Shown: positions 1-10,027, counted from the first letter of the stretch. The stretch: DNA of 18,752 nt from Candidatus Auribacterota bacterium (GCA_026391995.1 JAPLCY010000171.1:1-18752), one strand, 5' to 3'. The notes: generated by a model not told the origin, from the sequence alone. Program-made: numbers and translations.

Positions 1-269
1 AGGGCACATGTTCAAGACACCTCGCAGATGGCTGTCAAAAGGACGGCACTCCTCCCATGGGCAAGGGAGTCCCCCACAATACGAATAAATTCTTGCAGGG
101 ATTGTATTTGTTTGGCAAGATGCGCGCTGTGCGGGGCATGGCACTTGTTGCTGGAATGAGCGAAAAATATTCGGCAACCGAGAGCCGCAGGAACTGGTGA
201 GCTTGTGAGCGACGGGGTGAGCGAATAAATCGTTCACGCCGGTACTTTTTGCATGGAGAGGGCGCATTC
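1..269. other. Non-coding leader upstream of the V-ATPase operon
   Basis: No gene is supported here. One + frame is open from the edge to a TGA at 157-159, but it has no recognisable protein character. The stretch holds a TCTTGC...GCAAGA inverted pair (91-96 with 115-120), three GTGAGC hexamers (197, 205, 217) and a hairpin at 217-237. No promoter with both boxes in good agreement with consensus could be picked out, although the operon promoter should lie here or just upstream. Confidence 0.6.
217..237 (+). promoter_or_regulatory. Hairpin in the leader of the V-ATPase operon
   Basis: GTGAGCGA (217-224) pairs with TCGTTCAC (230-237) across the loop ATAAA, giving eight pairs of which one is G-U. 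It ends 17 nt before the Shine-Dalgarno sequence of the first operon gene. GTGAGC also occurs at 197 and 205, so alternative pairings with the right arm are possible. No T-run follows, so it is not a normal intrinsic terminator. It may be a leader structure affecting translation or RNA stability, or a remnant of a repeat. Confidence 0.4.
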
Positions 270-578
270 ATGAGTCTTGAGGATAAGATTCTGGGCATGG
301 AAGAAGAGGCCGCGGGGGTGGTGGCCGGCGGGCGTGCGGAGGCGAAGCGGATGCTTGCAACGCTTGATGCCAACAAAGAACAGATCCGGAAAGAGATCGC
401 GGCACGCGTGGAAGTTGAGAAGGTTCATATCCAGGAGGAATACGGGCGATCACAGGAAGCGGCGCTGGCAGAGATCGCGCGCGCGAGTCGGCATGCGCTG
501 AAGGAGATAGAAGATGCGCGGGCTGAAAAAGCCCCCCGCATGGCGCGCTCCCTCCTCACGCAATTACTGGGAGAATAA
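270..578 (+). CDS. ahaH: V/A-type ATPase subunit H/G, peripheral-stalk coiled coil
   Basis: A 102-residue, highly charged Ala/Glu/Lys/Arg-rich protein with no Cys or Trp, predicted to be one long helix. This fits the small stalk subunit (archaeal H, E. hirae NtpF) that pairs with subunit E to hold the A3B3 head against the membrane. The ATG at 270 is chosen because GGAGAGGG (255-262) sits seven bases upstream. An in-frame TTG at 249 would place the start upstream of that site and is unlikely. First position in an H-I-K-E-C-F-A-B-D operon supports the identity more than the low-complexity sequence does. It ends three bases before subunit I. Confidence 0.85.
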   Translation: MSLEDKILGMEEEAAGVVAGGRAEAKRMLATLDANKEQIRKEIAARVEVEKVHIQEEYGRSQEAALAEIARASRHALKEIEDARAEKAPRMARSLLTQLLGE

Positions 579-581
579 GTT

Positions 582-2644
582 GTGGCGATCGAGCGGATGA
601 AGAAACTCACGATCCTCTTCCCCGTGCGGGAAGGGGAGCGGTTCGAGGAATGGCTCTATGCAAAGCGGGCACTGCACCTCGTGAGTGTGGGCCGGGAGTT
701 CCTGAAACTTGCCGTTTCAGGGAACCCGCTTGCCATCGATGAGCAGGAGGCGGCGCAAAAACTGGCTCATGTCAAAGAGCTCCTCTCTGAAGCAACCGCT
801 TTTCATAAGCCCAGGAAAAGCTTTATCGACGGCATGCTCCCCGTGAAGACGATAGTTGCGGAAGATGAAATGGAGAAGACGCTGGAGGCGGTGGACCTCG
901 CGACACTCTACGCGCCGGTGCGGGACGCCTCCCATGGCATCAAGGACTGCCGGGGCGACCTGAACCGCCTGTCTCTCGATCTTGAGACCGCCAGGATATT
1001 CTCATTTTTTACCAGGCCGATCCAGAGCCTGATGCAGCTCACACAAACTTTTATGCTCGTCGCAGAGGCGAGCAGGACGGAACTGGATCATATTGCAAAG
1101 GATGAGGAGGCGCGGAAGATTCTGGCCTGGGAGGTAAAGGGGTATGAAGGGAATGCGTTGAAGATCCTCTTTGCCGGCCTGAAGAGGGATGAGGCGCGGT
1201 GCAAGGATATTGTCGCGGCGCATGGATTCCGCCTGGTGGAGCTTCCCGACTTCCGGGAGACGCCCGCGGAGCGCATGGAGACAATCCGGCGGGAGATGGG
1301 GATGGCTCGGGAAAGGCTCCTGCGCCATGAGCGGAAGATAGGGGAGATGCTTCCGATCGGTATCATCAGGCCGCTGGAGTGCCTCAAGGGATACTGGGAA
1401 AGCGAGAAGAAGCGGGCGGAGCAATCACGTGCCATGCTCTGTTCAAAACTTGTCGGTGTGGCGCGGGGATATAGCCGGGCAGCCGATACGCCGAACTTGA
1501 TCAGAGATATGGAATCGAAGTTCAAGGGCGTGAGTGTCATCGCCGCCGATCCTGAGCCCGGCGATAATGTGCCGGTGTCGATCAAACTCTCACGATGGTG
1601 GAGGCCGGGCCAGCTCATGGTCACGATGTATGGCCTGCCCGATTATTTCACCCTCGATCCCACCCCATTTCTCACATTGGTGTTTCTTGCGTTCTTCGGC
1701 ATCTGCTTCGCCGATGTGATCTATGGCGCCCTGCTCATCTTTTTCTCCTGGCTGCTCATCAGGCGGTACCGGCAGCAGGAGAATTTGAGAGAATTCTTCC
1801 GCCTCTTCCTCTACGCGGGCGTGAGCACCGTCATATTCGGCGTGCTCACGGGAAGCTGGGCGGCGGACATCTATAATCCTGAATATCTCGGGCAAAATAA
1901 TCTGCTCCTCAGGTTCGTGCAGAAGACGACGGTACTCGACATGCTCGCAAAGCCCGTTATCGCGCTCCTTGTCGCCCTCATCATCGGTATCCTTGTCCAG
2001 TTCTACGGCATCGTAATGCGGATCATCAAGGATCTGAAGCAGCACAACTGGCAGGGGGCTCTCTATGATGGGGTATTATGGCTTGTCTATCTAGGCGGAT
2101 TGCTTATTTTCGCCATATCGTCTCTTTCCGGCTTTGGAGGAGCGATAGTGAAGCACCTGTCTCTCGGCATGGTTCTCAGCGGCATGGTAGGGCTGATACT
2201 CACGCAGGGGCGTGACCAGAAAGGCTGGACGGCCCGGCTCATCACCGGCTTTGTGAGTCTCTATGGTATCCTGGGAGGTTACGGGACCACTTCTTTTGTG
2301 GGAGACGTCCTGTCCTATTCTCGACTCCTCGCTCTTGGACTCAATACCTACATCGTCGGCATGTCATTCAATATCATTGCAAAACTTATCCCCCAGATAT
2401 TGACCAGCGTATTCCCGTGGATGACTCCGATTATTTCCTTCCCGCTGGTGGGAGGAACGATTGTTATCACCATCATGTGCGCCGGGCATCTCTTTAACTT
2501 CACCATGAGCATTCTCAGCGCATTTGTGCATTCGGCCCGACTTATCTTGCTGGAGTTCTTCGGACGGTTTTATCAGGGCGGGGGGGGGTGGTTCGATCCG
2601 CATGGGTTTTCGAGTGAGAGCGTCGAGATGCTGGCAGGGAGTAA

Positions 2645-2651
<7 letters not shown>
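582..2651 (+). CDS. atpI: V/A-type ATPase subunit I (membrane stator, a-subunit homologue)
   Basis: 689 residues starting with GTG three bases after the previous stop; GGGAGA lies about seven bases upstream. Residues 1 to about 355 are a soluble, charged N-terminal domain. The membrane domain begins near the conserved DPTP (D359) and continues with FADVIYG and several hydrophobic helices. SYSRLLALGLN carries the essential arginine (R581), matching the SYxRLxAL signature, and FVHSARL (H650) with LEFFGRFY (E658) matches the last conserved block. This subunit forms the ion half-channels next to the K ring, and the arginine separates them. It is slightly longer than many bacterial homologues. Its last codons run into the palindromic repeat that fills the I-K gap. 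Confidence 0.96.
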
Positions 2652-3884
<1,233 letters not shown>

Positions 3885-3888
3885 CCGG

Positions 3889-4581
3889 ATGCAGGCCGTG
3901 ACTGCCGAGGGCTGGGGCTATGTGTCCGGCTGGTGCGCCTCGCTTGAGGCGCAGCTTCTGGGCAGGGATTTTTTTCTCGAGCTGCTCCGCGAGACGACCG
4001 CGGAGGGGGCGTACGGGAAGATAGCGAAGGACTGGTTGCATGATCTTCCCCTCGAATGCGCCGATCACCGGCTCTTTGCGGCGCATCCGGCGCGCGCCCT
4101 ATCCCTGATGGTTGACGGGGCGTATCTCAATGCCATGACGCATCTCGCGACGGCGCAGCAGGAGTTGCGGCCCTACCTGAGTGTGCTCGTGTCTCTCAAG
4201 ACGCTCTCGGTTGTCTGGCGGTCGCTTCGGAGCGGTCTGGATTTATCGTGGCTGGGGGCGTTTTTTTTCTGGGGCGCGGTGCCCGCGCCTGACCTCAAAA
4301 CAATCGAGAGCGATCGTTCGGTCGTGAAGATGATCCATGAGATGGGATTGCATGAATTTCCCCTGACGGAAGAGGAGTTCGGTGAATCGCTGGGCAGGGA
4401 GGCGGATGATTATCTGACTTCCGTGGCGATGCGGGGATCTCACGAGGTGTTCGGGGCGGGGCGCGTGCTCAGTTACCTCCGGCGGCTCTGGGCGGAGCAT
4501 TTTAATATGAGGCTCTGCCTTTCGGCAATCATGACGCCGCTGGATCGCCGCGATGTTCAGATGAGGATCAGGAATGGATAA
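3889..4581 (+). CDS. atpC: V/A-type ATPase subunit C (d/AC39 family), short form
   Basis: 230 residues from the ATG at 3889, four bases after the atpE stop. An open frame reaches back to 3817 but lies inside atpE and is rejected. The start WGYVSGWCASLEAQLL matches the YAYxNARIRALESRLL opening of subunit C, and the end (EHFNMRLCLSAIM, RRDVQMRI) matches its closing helices. This subunit is the funnel that couples the central D/F shaft to the K ring. Typical family members are about 320-350 residues, so this one lacks roughly a third, apparently from the middle. A DUF2764-type C replacement, as in Chlamydia and Treponema, was considered but the ends fit AC39 better. Overlaps atpF by eight bases. 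Confidence 0.78.
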   Translation: MQAVTAEGWGYVSGWCASLEAQLLGRDFFLELLRETTAEGAYGKIAKDWLHDLPLECADHRLFAAHPARALSLMVDGAYLNAMTHLATAQQELRPYLSVLVSLKTLSVVWRSLRSGLDLSWLGAFFFWGAVPAPDLKTIESDRSVVKMIHEMGLHEFPLTEEEFGESLGREADDYLTSVAMRGSHEVFGAGRVLSYLRRLWAEHFNMRLCLSAIMTPLDRRDVQMRIRNG

Positions 4582-4945
4582 GGGGAAGGTGTATGTGATC
4601 GGGTCGGGGCAGGTCATCCTGCCGTTCAGGGCGGGCGGGGCGGTCCTCTGTCCCGTCGAGGACGCGGGGGGAGTCGCCACGGCCCTTGCCGATATCGCGC
4701 GTCAGCCGCGCGGGTCGCTTGTCCTCATCACCGATGACGCCGCCGGACTCGCGCCGGACGAGGTGCGCAAGTTTGAGGAGTGCGGCGCGCACGCGATCAT
4801 GGTGATACCGACACGCGTACAGGAAAAGAGCGCGGCGCTCGAGCGCATGCGGGAATTGATCATCCGTTCCGTGGGAGTCGATCTCATCGGCAAAGCCCCG
4901 GGGGCGGAGATCGGGAAAGAGATTAGCATGGAAGCCCGGGAATAA
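4574..4945 (+). CDS. atpF: V/A-type ATPase subunit F, central shaft
   Basis: 123 residues beginning KVYVIGSGQVILPFRAGG, the usual IGdxdtvxGFRLaG-like strand of subunit F. A Rossmann-like alternation of strands and helices follows (LVLITDDAAG, AIMVIPTR) and the protein ends in ELIIRSVGVDLIG, a family signature near the C terminus. It binds subunit D in the rotating central stalk. The ATG lies inside the end of atpC, with GAGGATCAGG just upstream. It is slightly longer than the common 100-115 residues because of a charged tail after the signature. Followed by the first sizeable gap in this half of the operon. Confidence 0.92.
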   Translation: MDKGKVYVIGSGQVILPFRAGGAVLCPVEDAGGVATALADIARQPRGSLVLITDDAAGLAPDEVRKFEECGAHAIMVIPTRVQEKSAALERMRELIIRSVGVDLIGKAPGAEIGKEISMEARE

Positions 4946-4948
4946 TAT

Positions 4949-5057
4949 TTCACCACGGAGGCATGGGGCACGGGGATTGTGCAGTGAGAGATTGATGTGC
5001 TGAGGTGCGTGTGAGGGCGCGACGCTGTCTCCGCGCTCTCCGATGCTTCGCGGTGAA
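4949..5057. repeat. Palindromic repeat (TTCACCACGGAGGCA family) in the atpF-atpA gap
   Basis: TTCACCACGGAGGCAT at 4949-4964 is an imperfect inverted copy of ATGCTTCGCGGTGAA at 5043-5057, with pairing strongest at the TTCACC/GGTGAA and GCAT/ATGC ends. The arms resemble the widespread TTCACCACGGAGACACGGAG type of intergenic repeat seen in many uncultivated bacteria (a resemblance from memory, not a search). The 78-nt centre contains further GAG/CTC-rich words. The right arm ends ten bases before the atpA Shine-Dalgarno. Confidence 0.65.
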
Positions 5058-5078
5058 TTCAACACTGGAGAATACACG

Positions 5079-6848
5079 ATGAAGAATCAGGGAATAATCG
5101 TAAAGGTCAGCGGCCCGCTGGTGGTTGCGAAGGGATTGGCGGGGACGGACATGTATGAGCTGGTGCGCGTGGGAACGCTCGGTCTCTTCGGAGAGGTGAT
5201 CGAAATCAGGGGCGAACGATTTTCCATACAGGTGTACGAAGAGACCGGCGGCATCGGCCCCGGCGAGCCCGTGGTCCCGACCAGTGCGCCGCTCACGGTC
5301 GAACTCGGCCCCGGTCTTGTCACCTCGATCTTCGACGGGATTCAGCGGCCGCTTGACAGGCTGCGCGTGAAATTCGGCGATTTTGTCATCCGCGGAGCGG
5401 AGGCCGCGCCCCTTGACCGTACAAAGAAATGGCATTTTATCCCGCTGAAGAAAGCCGGGGACAAGGTCGTGCGTGGCGACATTATCGGGACGATCCCCGA
5501 GACGCCCATAATAGAATATCGCGTCATGGTGCCGCCCGGTTATGAGGGTACCCTGCGCGAGATTTCTGAAAAAGAGGCGACGCTGGAGGAACCGGTGGCG
5601 ATGGTGAACACGAGCGAGGGGGAGAAGGCAATCACGCTATTGCAGAAATGGCCTGTCCGGACCCCCCGCCCCGTGAAAAAACGCCTTATTCCGTGTGCCC
5701 CGCTTGTCACGGGACAGCGCGTGCTCGACACGCTTTTCCCGATAGCCAAGGGAGGCACCGCCTGCGTGCCGGGACCGTTTGGCAGCGGCAAGACGGTGGT
5801 ACAGCATCAGCTCGCGAAATGGGCCGATGCCGATCTCATCGTCTATGTCGGATGCGGCGAACGCGGGAATGAGATGACCGATGTGCTCATCGAGTTCCCC
5901 GAGTTGATCGACCCCCGTTCGGGGCGCCCGCTCATCGAGCGAACCATTCTCGTCGCCAACACCTCCAACATGCCGGTCGCGGCGCGAGAGGCGTCGGTGT
6001 TCACCGGCATCACCATGGCGGAGTATTATCGCGATATGGGATACAGCGTCGCATTGATGGCCGATTCCACTTCCCGGTGGGCCGAGGCGATGCGTGAGAT
6101 GTCCGGACGTCTCGAGGAGATGCCCGGAGAGGAGGGGTACCCCGCCTATCTGGCATCGCGGCTGGCGAGCTTCTATGAGCGGGCCGGTCGCGTCATTTGC
6201 GAGGGGAGCGATGACAGGGAGGGGAGCCTCTCGGTTATCGGCGCGGTCTCACCGCCGGGGGGGGATCTGTCCGAGCCCGTGGTCCAGGCGACACTGCGGG
6301 TAGTGAAGGTCTTCTGGGGGCTGGACGACAAACTCGCCGGCCAGCGCCATTTCCCGGCCATAAACTGGCTTGCAAGCTACTCCCTCTATCAGGAACTGGT
6401 GGACCGGTATTGCACTGAAAAAATCGACCAGTACTGGGCGAAGAACCGCCGGGAGGCAATGGCGGTATTGAAACGGGAGGCGGAGCTGGAGGAGTTGGTG
6501 CGCCTCGTCGGCATGGACGCCCTCTCCATTCAGGACCGGTTGCTGCTCGAAGCGGCAAAGATGATACGGGAGGATTTTCTGCATCAGAACGCCTATGACC
6601 CGGTGGATACCTACACCTCGTTCCCCAAGCAGTTCAAACTGCTGCAGCTCATCCTTGGGTTTTATCATGTCTCCTACCAGGCGATCACGGTGGGCGTTGA
6701 GCTGGAGGATATTCTAAAGCTTCCCGTGCGCAACGAGATTCCACGGGCCAAGTTTATTCCCGAAGGTCAGATTGATAAAATTGAAGCGCTGCGCCAGAGG
6801 ATGAAGGCTGCAATCGACGCGTTGAAACCGAGCGGAGAGAATTCATGA
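5079..6848 (+). CDS. atpA: V/A-type ATPase catalytic subunit A
   Basis: 589 residues, the normal length. It hydrolyses or makes ATP in the A3B3 head. The P-loop GPFGSGKT is at residues 232-239, followed by [11 protein letters not shown] with the catalytic glutamate region, and by [13 protein letters not shown] (D329 on) as the Walker B and arginine region. The [15 protein letters not shown] block is the A-subunit signature, and the non-homologous insert expected before the P-loop is present. The ATG at 5079 is chosen because GGAG (5067-5070) lies eight bases upstream and the protein then opens [16 protein letters not shown]. An earlier in-frame ATG at 5043 falls in the right arm of the palindromic repeat and is rejected. 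The stop overlaps atpB. Confidence 0.97.
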   Translation: MKNQGIIVKVSGPLVVAKGLAGTDMYELVRVGTLGLFGEVIEIRGERFSIQVYEETGGIGPGEPVVPTSAPLTVELGPGLVTSIFDGIQRPLDRLRVKFGDFVIRGAEAAPLDRTKKWHFIPLKKAGDKVVRGDIIGTIPETPIIEYRVMVPPGYEGTLREISEKEATLEEPVAMVNTSEGEKAITLLQKWPVRTPRPVKKRLIPCAPLVTGQRVLDTLFPIAKGGTACVPGPFGSGKTVVQHQLAKWADADLIVYVGCGERGNEMTDVLIEFPELIDPRSGRPLIERTILVANTSNMPVAAREASVFTGITMAEYYRDMGYSVALMADSTSRWAEAMREMSGRLEEMPGEEGYPAYLASRLASFYERAGRVICEGSDDREGSLSVIGAVSPPGGDLSEPVVQATLRVVKVFWGLDDKLAGQRHFPAINWLASYSLYQELVDRYCTEKIDQYWAKNRREAMAVLKREAELEELVRLVGMDALSIQDRLLLEAAKMIREDFLHQNAYDPVDTYTSFPKQFKLLQLILGFYHVSYQAITVGVELEDILKLPVRNEIPRAKFIPEGQIDKIEALRQRMKAAIDALKPSGENS

Positions 6849-8224
6849 GAAAAGAATACCTGACGGTTGAAAACATTGTAGGCCCCCTGATGCTGGTGCA
6901 GGAGGTGAGCGGCGTCTCCTTCGCCGAGATCGCCGAGATCATCCTGCCCGACGGCGGTATCAGGCACGGCCAGGTGCTCGAAATCAATGAAGACAAGGCG
7001 CTGGTGCAGGTCTTCGAGGGGACGAGCGGGTTGACGCCCGGTGAGGTGCGAGTCAAATTTCTCGGGAAGGGCCTTCAGCTCGGCCTCTCCAGGGACATTG
7101 TCGGCCGCATGTTCAACGGATTCGGGCGCGTCATCGATGGGGGCCCCCCCATCATCCCCGAAAAATACTCGGATGTGAACGGCGTCCCCATCAACCCCGA
7201 GGCGCGCGATTATCCCAACGAGTTCATCCAGACAGGGATATCGACTATTGACGTTTTGAACACGCTGGTGCGGGGCCAGAAGCTTCCCATCTTCTCCGGT
7301 TCCGGATTGCCGCATTCGCGTCTCGCCGCCCAGATTGCCCGCCAGGCGAAGGTGCTCAAGACCGGTGAACAGTTCGCGGTCGTGTTCGCGGCCATGGGGA
7401 TCACCTTTGAAGAAGCCCAATTTTTCATGAATGAATTCGAGAAAACGGGGGCGCTCGAGCGCGCGGTTCTTTTCATCAACCTCGCCAACGACCCCCCCAT
7501 TGAGCGGATCGCGGTGCCGCGCATGGCGCTCACGGCCGCCGAGTATCTCGCCTATGAGCTCGGCATGCACATCCTGGTCATCCTCACGGATATGACCAAT
7601 TACTGCGAAGCCCTCCGGGAGATTTCCGCCGCGCGCAAGGAGGTGCCCTCACGCCGCGGCTATCCCGGCTATCTTTATACCGACCTTTCAATGATCTATG
7701 AGAGGGCGGGGCGGATCAAGGGGAAGAGCGGGTCGATCACCCAGATGCCGATCCTCACCATGCCGGAGGATGACAAGACGCATCCAATCCCCGATCTCAC
7801 CGGATATATCACCGAAGGGCAGATTCTTCTCTCGCGCATGCTCCATAACGAGGGGATCTATCCGCCGGTGGACGTCCTCCCCTCTCTCTCCCGGCTCAAG
7901 GACAAGGGGATAGGCAAGGGTAAGACCAGGGAGGATCATGCAGGCGTGATGAACCAGCTCTATGCCGCCTACGCGAAAGGAAAAGCCGCAAAGGAAATCG
8001 CGGTGGTGCTTGGAGAATCGGCGCTCACCCCGCTCGATATCATGTACGTGAAGTTCTCGGAGCAGTTCGAAAAGGAATTTATCGGCCAGGGGGAGGGCGA
8101 GAACAGGGATATTATCGCCTCCCTCACCATCGGCTGGAAACTGCTGGGTATGCTCCCCGCAACCGAACTGAAGCGGGTAAAACAGGAGTTTATAGACGAA
8201 TATTATCCGAGCAAGCAGCTATAA
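6845..8224 (+). CDS. atpB: V/A-type ATPase regulatory subunit B
   Basis: 459 residues, normal length, starting at an ATG that shares ATGA with the atpA stop. It alternates with subunit A in the head and lends an arginine to the catalytic site without hydrolysing ATP itself. In place of a P-loop it has [19 protein letters not shown], the degenerate motif that separates B from A. Also visible are [33 protein letters not shown] and the [14 protein letters not shown] block with SRLKDKGIG, all strongly conserved in this subunit. Translation is very probably coupled to atpA, giving the equal amounts needed for A3B3. Confidence 0.97.
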   Translation: MRKEYLTVENIVGPLMLVQEVSGVSFAEIAEIILPDGGIRHGQVLEINEDKALVQVFEGTSGLTPGEVRVKFLGKGLQLGLSRDIVGRMFNGFGRVIDGGPPIIPEKYSDVNGVPINPEARDYPNEFIQTGISTIDVLNTLVRGQKLPIFSGSGLPHSRLAAQIARQAKVLKTGEQFAVVFAAMGITFEEAQFFMNEFEKTGALERAVLFINLANDPPIERIAVPRMALTAAEYLAYELGMHILVILTDMTNYCEALREISAARKEVPSRRGYPGYLYTDLSMIYERAGRIKGKSGSITQMPILTMPEDDKTHPIPDLTGYITEGQILLSRMLHNEGIYPPVDVLPSLSRLKDKGIGKGKTREDHAGVMNQLYAAYAKGKAAKEIAVVLGESALTPLDIMYVKFSEQFEKEFIGQGEGENRDIIASLTIGWKLLGMLPATELKRVKQEFIDEYYPSKQL

Positions 8225-8227
8225 ACC

Positions 8228-8284
8228 GTAAGCTATAAGCTGTAAGCTCATAAAGAACAATATGCGTTTTGGCTTATAGCTTAC
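8228..8284. repeat. Palindromic repeat (GTAAGCTATAAGC family) in the atpB-atpD gap
   Basis: GTAAGCTATAAGC (8228-8240) pairs perfectly over 13 bases with GCTTATAGCTTAC (8272-8284), enclosing a 31-nt loop that contains a further GTAAGCT. The element is AT-rich against GC-rich genes, begins four bases after the atpB stop and ends 24 nt before atpD. No T-run follows, so it is more likely an mRNA-stability or processing hairpin, or a repeat of no function, than a terminator. Confidence 0.75.
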
Positions 8285-8308
8285 AGCTTGTTGCGTACAA
8301 CTAATTGC

Positions 8309-8935
8309 ATGAAAATTCTTGTCAACCCGAACCGGATGGAGCTGCTCAAGCTCCGGAAACGCCTGGACCTTTCGCGGCGGGGTCACCGGCTTCTCAAAGA
8401 AAAACTCGAGGGGCTGGTGAAGGAGTTCATACCGATTGTGGATGAGTACCGCCGCATACGGCAGCAGATGGACCATCTCATCCCGCGGACATTGAATCTC
8501 TTTGCCCTCGCCGCCGCCACTTCATCAGAGGAGATTGTGGCGCTGTCGCTCGAAGAGTGCCAGGGGGAAGCCCAGCTCGCCGGTGAAGTGAGAAGGGTGA
8601 TGGGGGTCAGCTCGCCGGCATTCCGGCTGGAGGATTTTCATCTCGAGATGGGATACAGCCTGGTCGCCACGCCTCAGGAACTCGACCTCGCGGTGTCCGA
8701 GCTCGGCTCGCTTCTCCCCAGGATACTTGAACTCGCCTCCATGGAGGAGCTCTTGAAGCGTCTCGTCCGCGAAATCGAAAAGACCCGCCGCCGCGTCAAC
8801 GCCCTCGAATATGTCATGATCCCCGAGCTCTCCCGCACCGGGAAGGCCATTTCCAGCAAGATTGAAGAGGCCGAGCGCAGCTCCCGCGTCCGCCTCATGA
8901 AGGTGAAGGAGATGCTGGAAGCGCGGGGGATGTAG
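8309..8935 (+). CDS. atpD: V/A-type ATPase subunit D, central rotor shaft
   Basis: 208 residues opening with NPNRMELLKLRKRLDLSRRG, the family signature (NPTRMELLxLKxRLxxARRGHxLLKDK). The protein is mostly two long helices, and the C-terminal RRRVNALEYVMIPEL block (NALExvxIP) is equally typical. It is the axle that turns inside A3B3. The ATG at 8309 is chosen because the conserved motif follows within a few residues; an alternative start at 8288 would read from the palindrome. No clear Shine-Dalgarno precedes 8309, unlike the other operon genes, and the palindrome lies just upstream. That could hold D down to its single copy per complex (inference). Confidence 0.94.
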   Translation: MKILVNPNRMELLKLRKRLDLSRRGHRLLKEKLEGLVKEFIPIVDEYRRIRQQMDHLIPRTLNLFALAAATSSEEIVALSLEECQGEAQLAGEVRRVMGVSSPAFRLEDFHLEMGYSLVATPQELDLAVSELGSLLPRILELASMEELLKRLVREIEKTRRRVNALEYVMIPELSRTGKAISSKIEEAERSSRVRLMKVKEMLEARGM

Positions 8936-9024
8936 CCGGAGGTGTGGTGCCTGTCGCCGGAGACAACAGAGGGAACAGCCCCGCTGCGGTGCGCATCTGA
9001 ACTGCAGGCTCATGTGAAAAAGCG

Positions 9025-9060
9025 AAAGCCTGAGGCATTTCAGCACTGCTTCGGGCTTTT
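9025..9060 (+). terminator. Probable intrinsic terminator of the V-ATPase operon
   Basis: AAAGCCTGAGG (9025-9035) pairs with CTTCGGGCTTT (9049-9059), an 11-pair stem with two G-U pairs and a 13-nt loop, followed by a short T-run. It lies about 90 nt after the atpD stop on the same strand. The T-run is short and the stem not very GC-rich, so termination may be partial. Confidence 0.6.
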
Positions 9061-9065
9061 GATGT

Positions 9066-9210
9066 TATCCCGACTCCCAGAAAACCATCCCGGTTCCACC
9101 GTGGATGGATGAATGGGCAGCTGGGTTTCCCGAAGCTACTCTCGGGACGCAAGCGGGATGGAAGCCCGTAGTCAATTTAGGAACCACGCGCTTGCGCGTG
9201 GGGCTCCATA
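9066..9210 (+). repeat. Dispersed intergenic repeat, copy 1 (~145 nt)
   Basis: This stretch recurs in inverted orientation at 12637-12794. Shared blocks in order are CGACTCCCAGAAAACCA, a hairpin of copy-specific sequence, GATGAATG, CTGGGTTTCCCGAAGCTAC, CTCGGGACGCAAGCGG, and a long end block containing GGAACCACGCGCTTGCGCG followed by TGGGGCTCCATA. The region from CTGGGTTT to the end is roughly 85-90% identical between copies by eye. CACGCGC-TT-GCGCGTG (9185-9200) is a perfect hairpin. In this copy the variable module is CCATCC CGG...CCG T GGATGG (9085-9108). Confidence 0.85.
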
Positions 9211-9233
9211 TGCCGCAGGCCGTGTCCTTAATC

Positions 9234-9932
9234 TCAATCAATCATGTCCGGCAGATCCCGGTGAAGATCATCGTTCGAGAGTGCGTGGACGTCCAGCTTT
9301 ACGAGCGCCGCGGGCCCCCGTCCCCCCTCCTGATCGATATCAAAATAGGCTGGCGTGTCGTTCGACCTGACCCGCCAGAGGTAGCGGCTGAGGCGATCCT
9401 CCCCGGTCACGAGGTTTTTTAATCCGAGTGCATACACCCCGGTATCGGGCAGCCAGATGGAGTAGAGCTCGTACGGCACTCCCGTCCGGTAGCCAAGGTC
9501 TGTGGAGCGATAGGTAAAGGTGGGCGGCTGCTTGTTCGCGCCGATCACGCCCGCGCAGAAGCCGTACTTGTAGATCTGCCCACCGCCCGTGTTGCGCACG
9601 TTCATCGAGAGGGCGTTTCTGTTGGCGCCGAAGATCGCGGCGGTCATGGTAATCTTCAGCGGGACGCGCGCGATCGGGCGACCGCGCAAGCCCCAGCCGC
9701 CCTGTCCGTAAAACCAGAGCACGTGATCGGCGAGCGGATGATTGACGCTGATCCATTGCGGCTGGCGTCCCCCGGGATTCATTGATTGCGAGGTGCTCCA
9801 TCCATTCGGGCCGTCGCCCCAGTCTTCTGAATAGATAAGCTGGGGTTCGCTCTGCGCGCGGGGGGCGATGAGAACCAGCATGACCAACGCGGCGAACGCC
9901 GCACGACAGAGTAATTGACCGCTTTGAAGCAT
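9234..9932 (-). CDS. Predicted secreted protein of unknown function
   Basis: 232 residues on the minus strand. The ATG at 9932 is preceded by AAGGAGG at a good distance, so this is a real gene. Residues 1-28 form a signal peptide: an Arg at 10, a hydrophobic core (AAFAALVMLVLIAP) and an AQS cleavage site before E29. The mature part starts with a Tyr/Trp/Gly-rich segment (EDWGDGPNGWSTSQ) and continues with many short beta-like stretches and little helix, suggesting a beta-sandwich such as a concanavalin-type or carbohydrate-binding fold. That fold is a guess from composition; I recognise no family motif. It carries a single Cys in the mature chain. It lies 95 nt downstream of rpmB on the same strand, with its own ribosome site. 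Confidence 0.8.
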   Translation of the reverse strand: MLQSGQLLCRAAFAALVMLVLIAPRAQSEPQLIYSEDWGDGPNGWSTSQSMNPGGRQPQWISVNHPLADHVLWFYGQGGWGLRGRPIARVPLKITMTAAIFGANRNALSMNVRNTGGGQIYKYGFCAGVIGANKQPPTFTYRSTDLGYRTGVPYELYSIWLPDTGVYALGLKNLVTGEDRLSRYLWRVRSNDTPAYFDIDQEGGRGPAALVKLDVHALSNDDLHRDLPDMID

Positions 9933-10027
9933 TGTGACCTCCTTAATGATGGTGCCCGTTGGAAACCGCGCTCATTGCGAGGCGGTGTCCCCCCAACCCC
10001 GGGGAACGGGCGGGATGAAAGGTACGC
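9933..10027 (-). other. Gap between rpmB and the secreted-protein gene, with a hairpin
   Basis: ACCGC-CTC (9965-9973, one bulged G) pairs with GAG-GCGGT (9979-9986) around a five-base loop. A flanking CCCGTT/AACGGG pair (9956-9961 with 10010-10015) could extend the fold. There is no T-run in either direction, so it is not a clear terminator. The Shine-Dalgarno of the secreted-protein gene sits at the left end. Confidence 0.45.

Larger units (their letters stand above)
8936..9233. other. Convergent intergenic region between atpD and the secreted-protein gene
   Basis: About 300 nt with no supported gene. It holds a terminator-like hairpin (9025-9060) and copy 1 of a dispersed repeat (9066-9210). 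Open frames across it are reading through the repeat and carry no protein signature. Confidence 0.7.

Noticed and set aside
1..159. Open + frame running in from the left edge
   Set aside because: It ends at a TGA at 157-159 and has no recognisable motif or codon pattern; the region also contains hairpins, so it is treated as non-coding.
6767..7570. 267-residue minus-strand open frame opposite atpA/atpB
   Set aside because: Antisense of two strongly conserved ATPase genes, with no ribosome site or known motif.
9105..9422. 105-residue open frame on the + strand
   Set aside because: It starts inside dispersed-repeat copy 1 and continues antisense to the secreted-protein gene, which has a signal peptide and a strong ribosome site.
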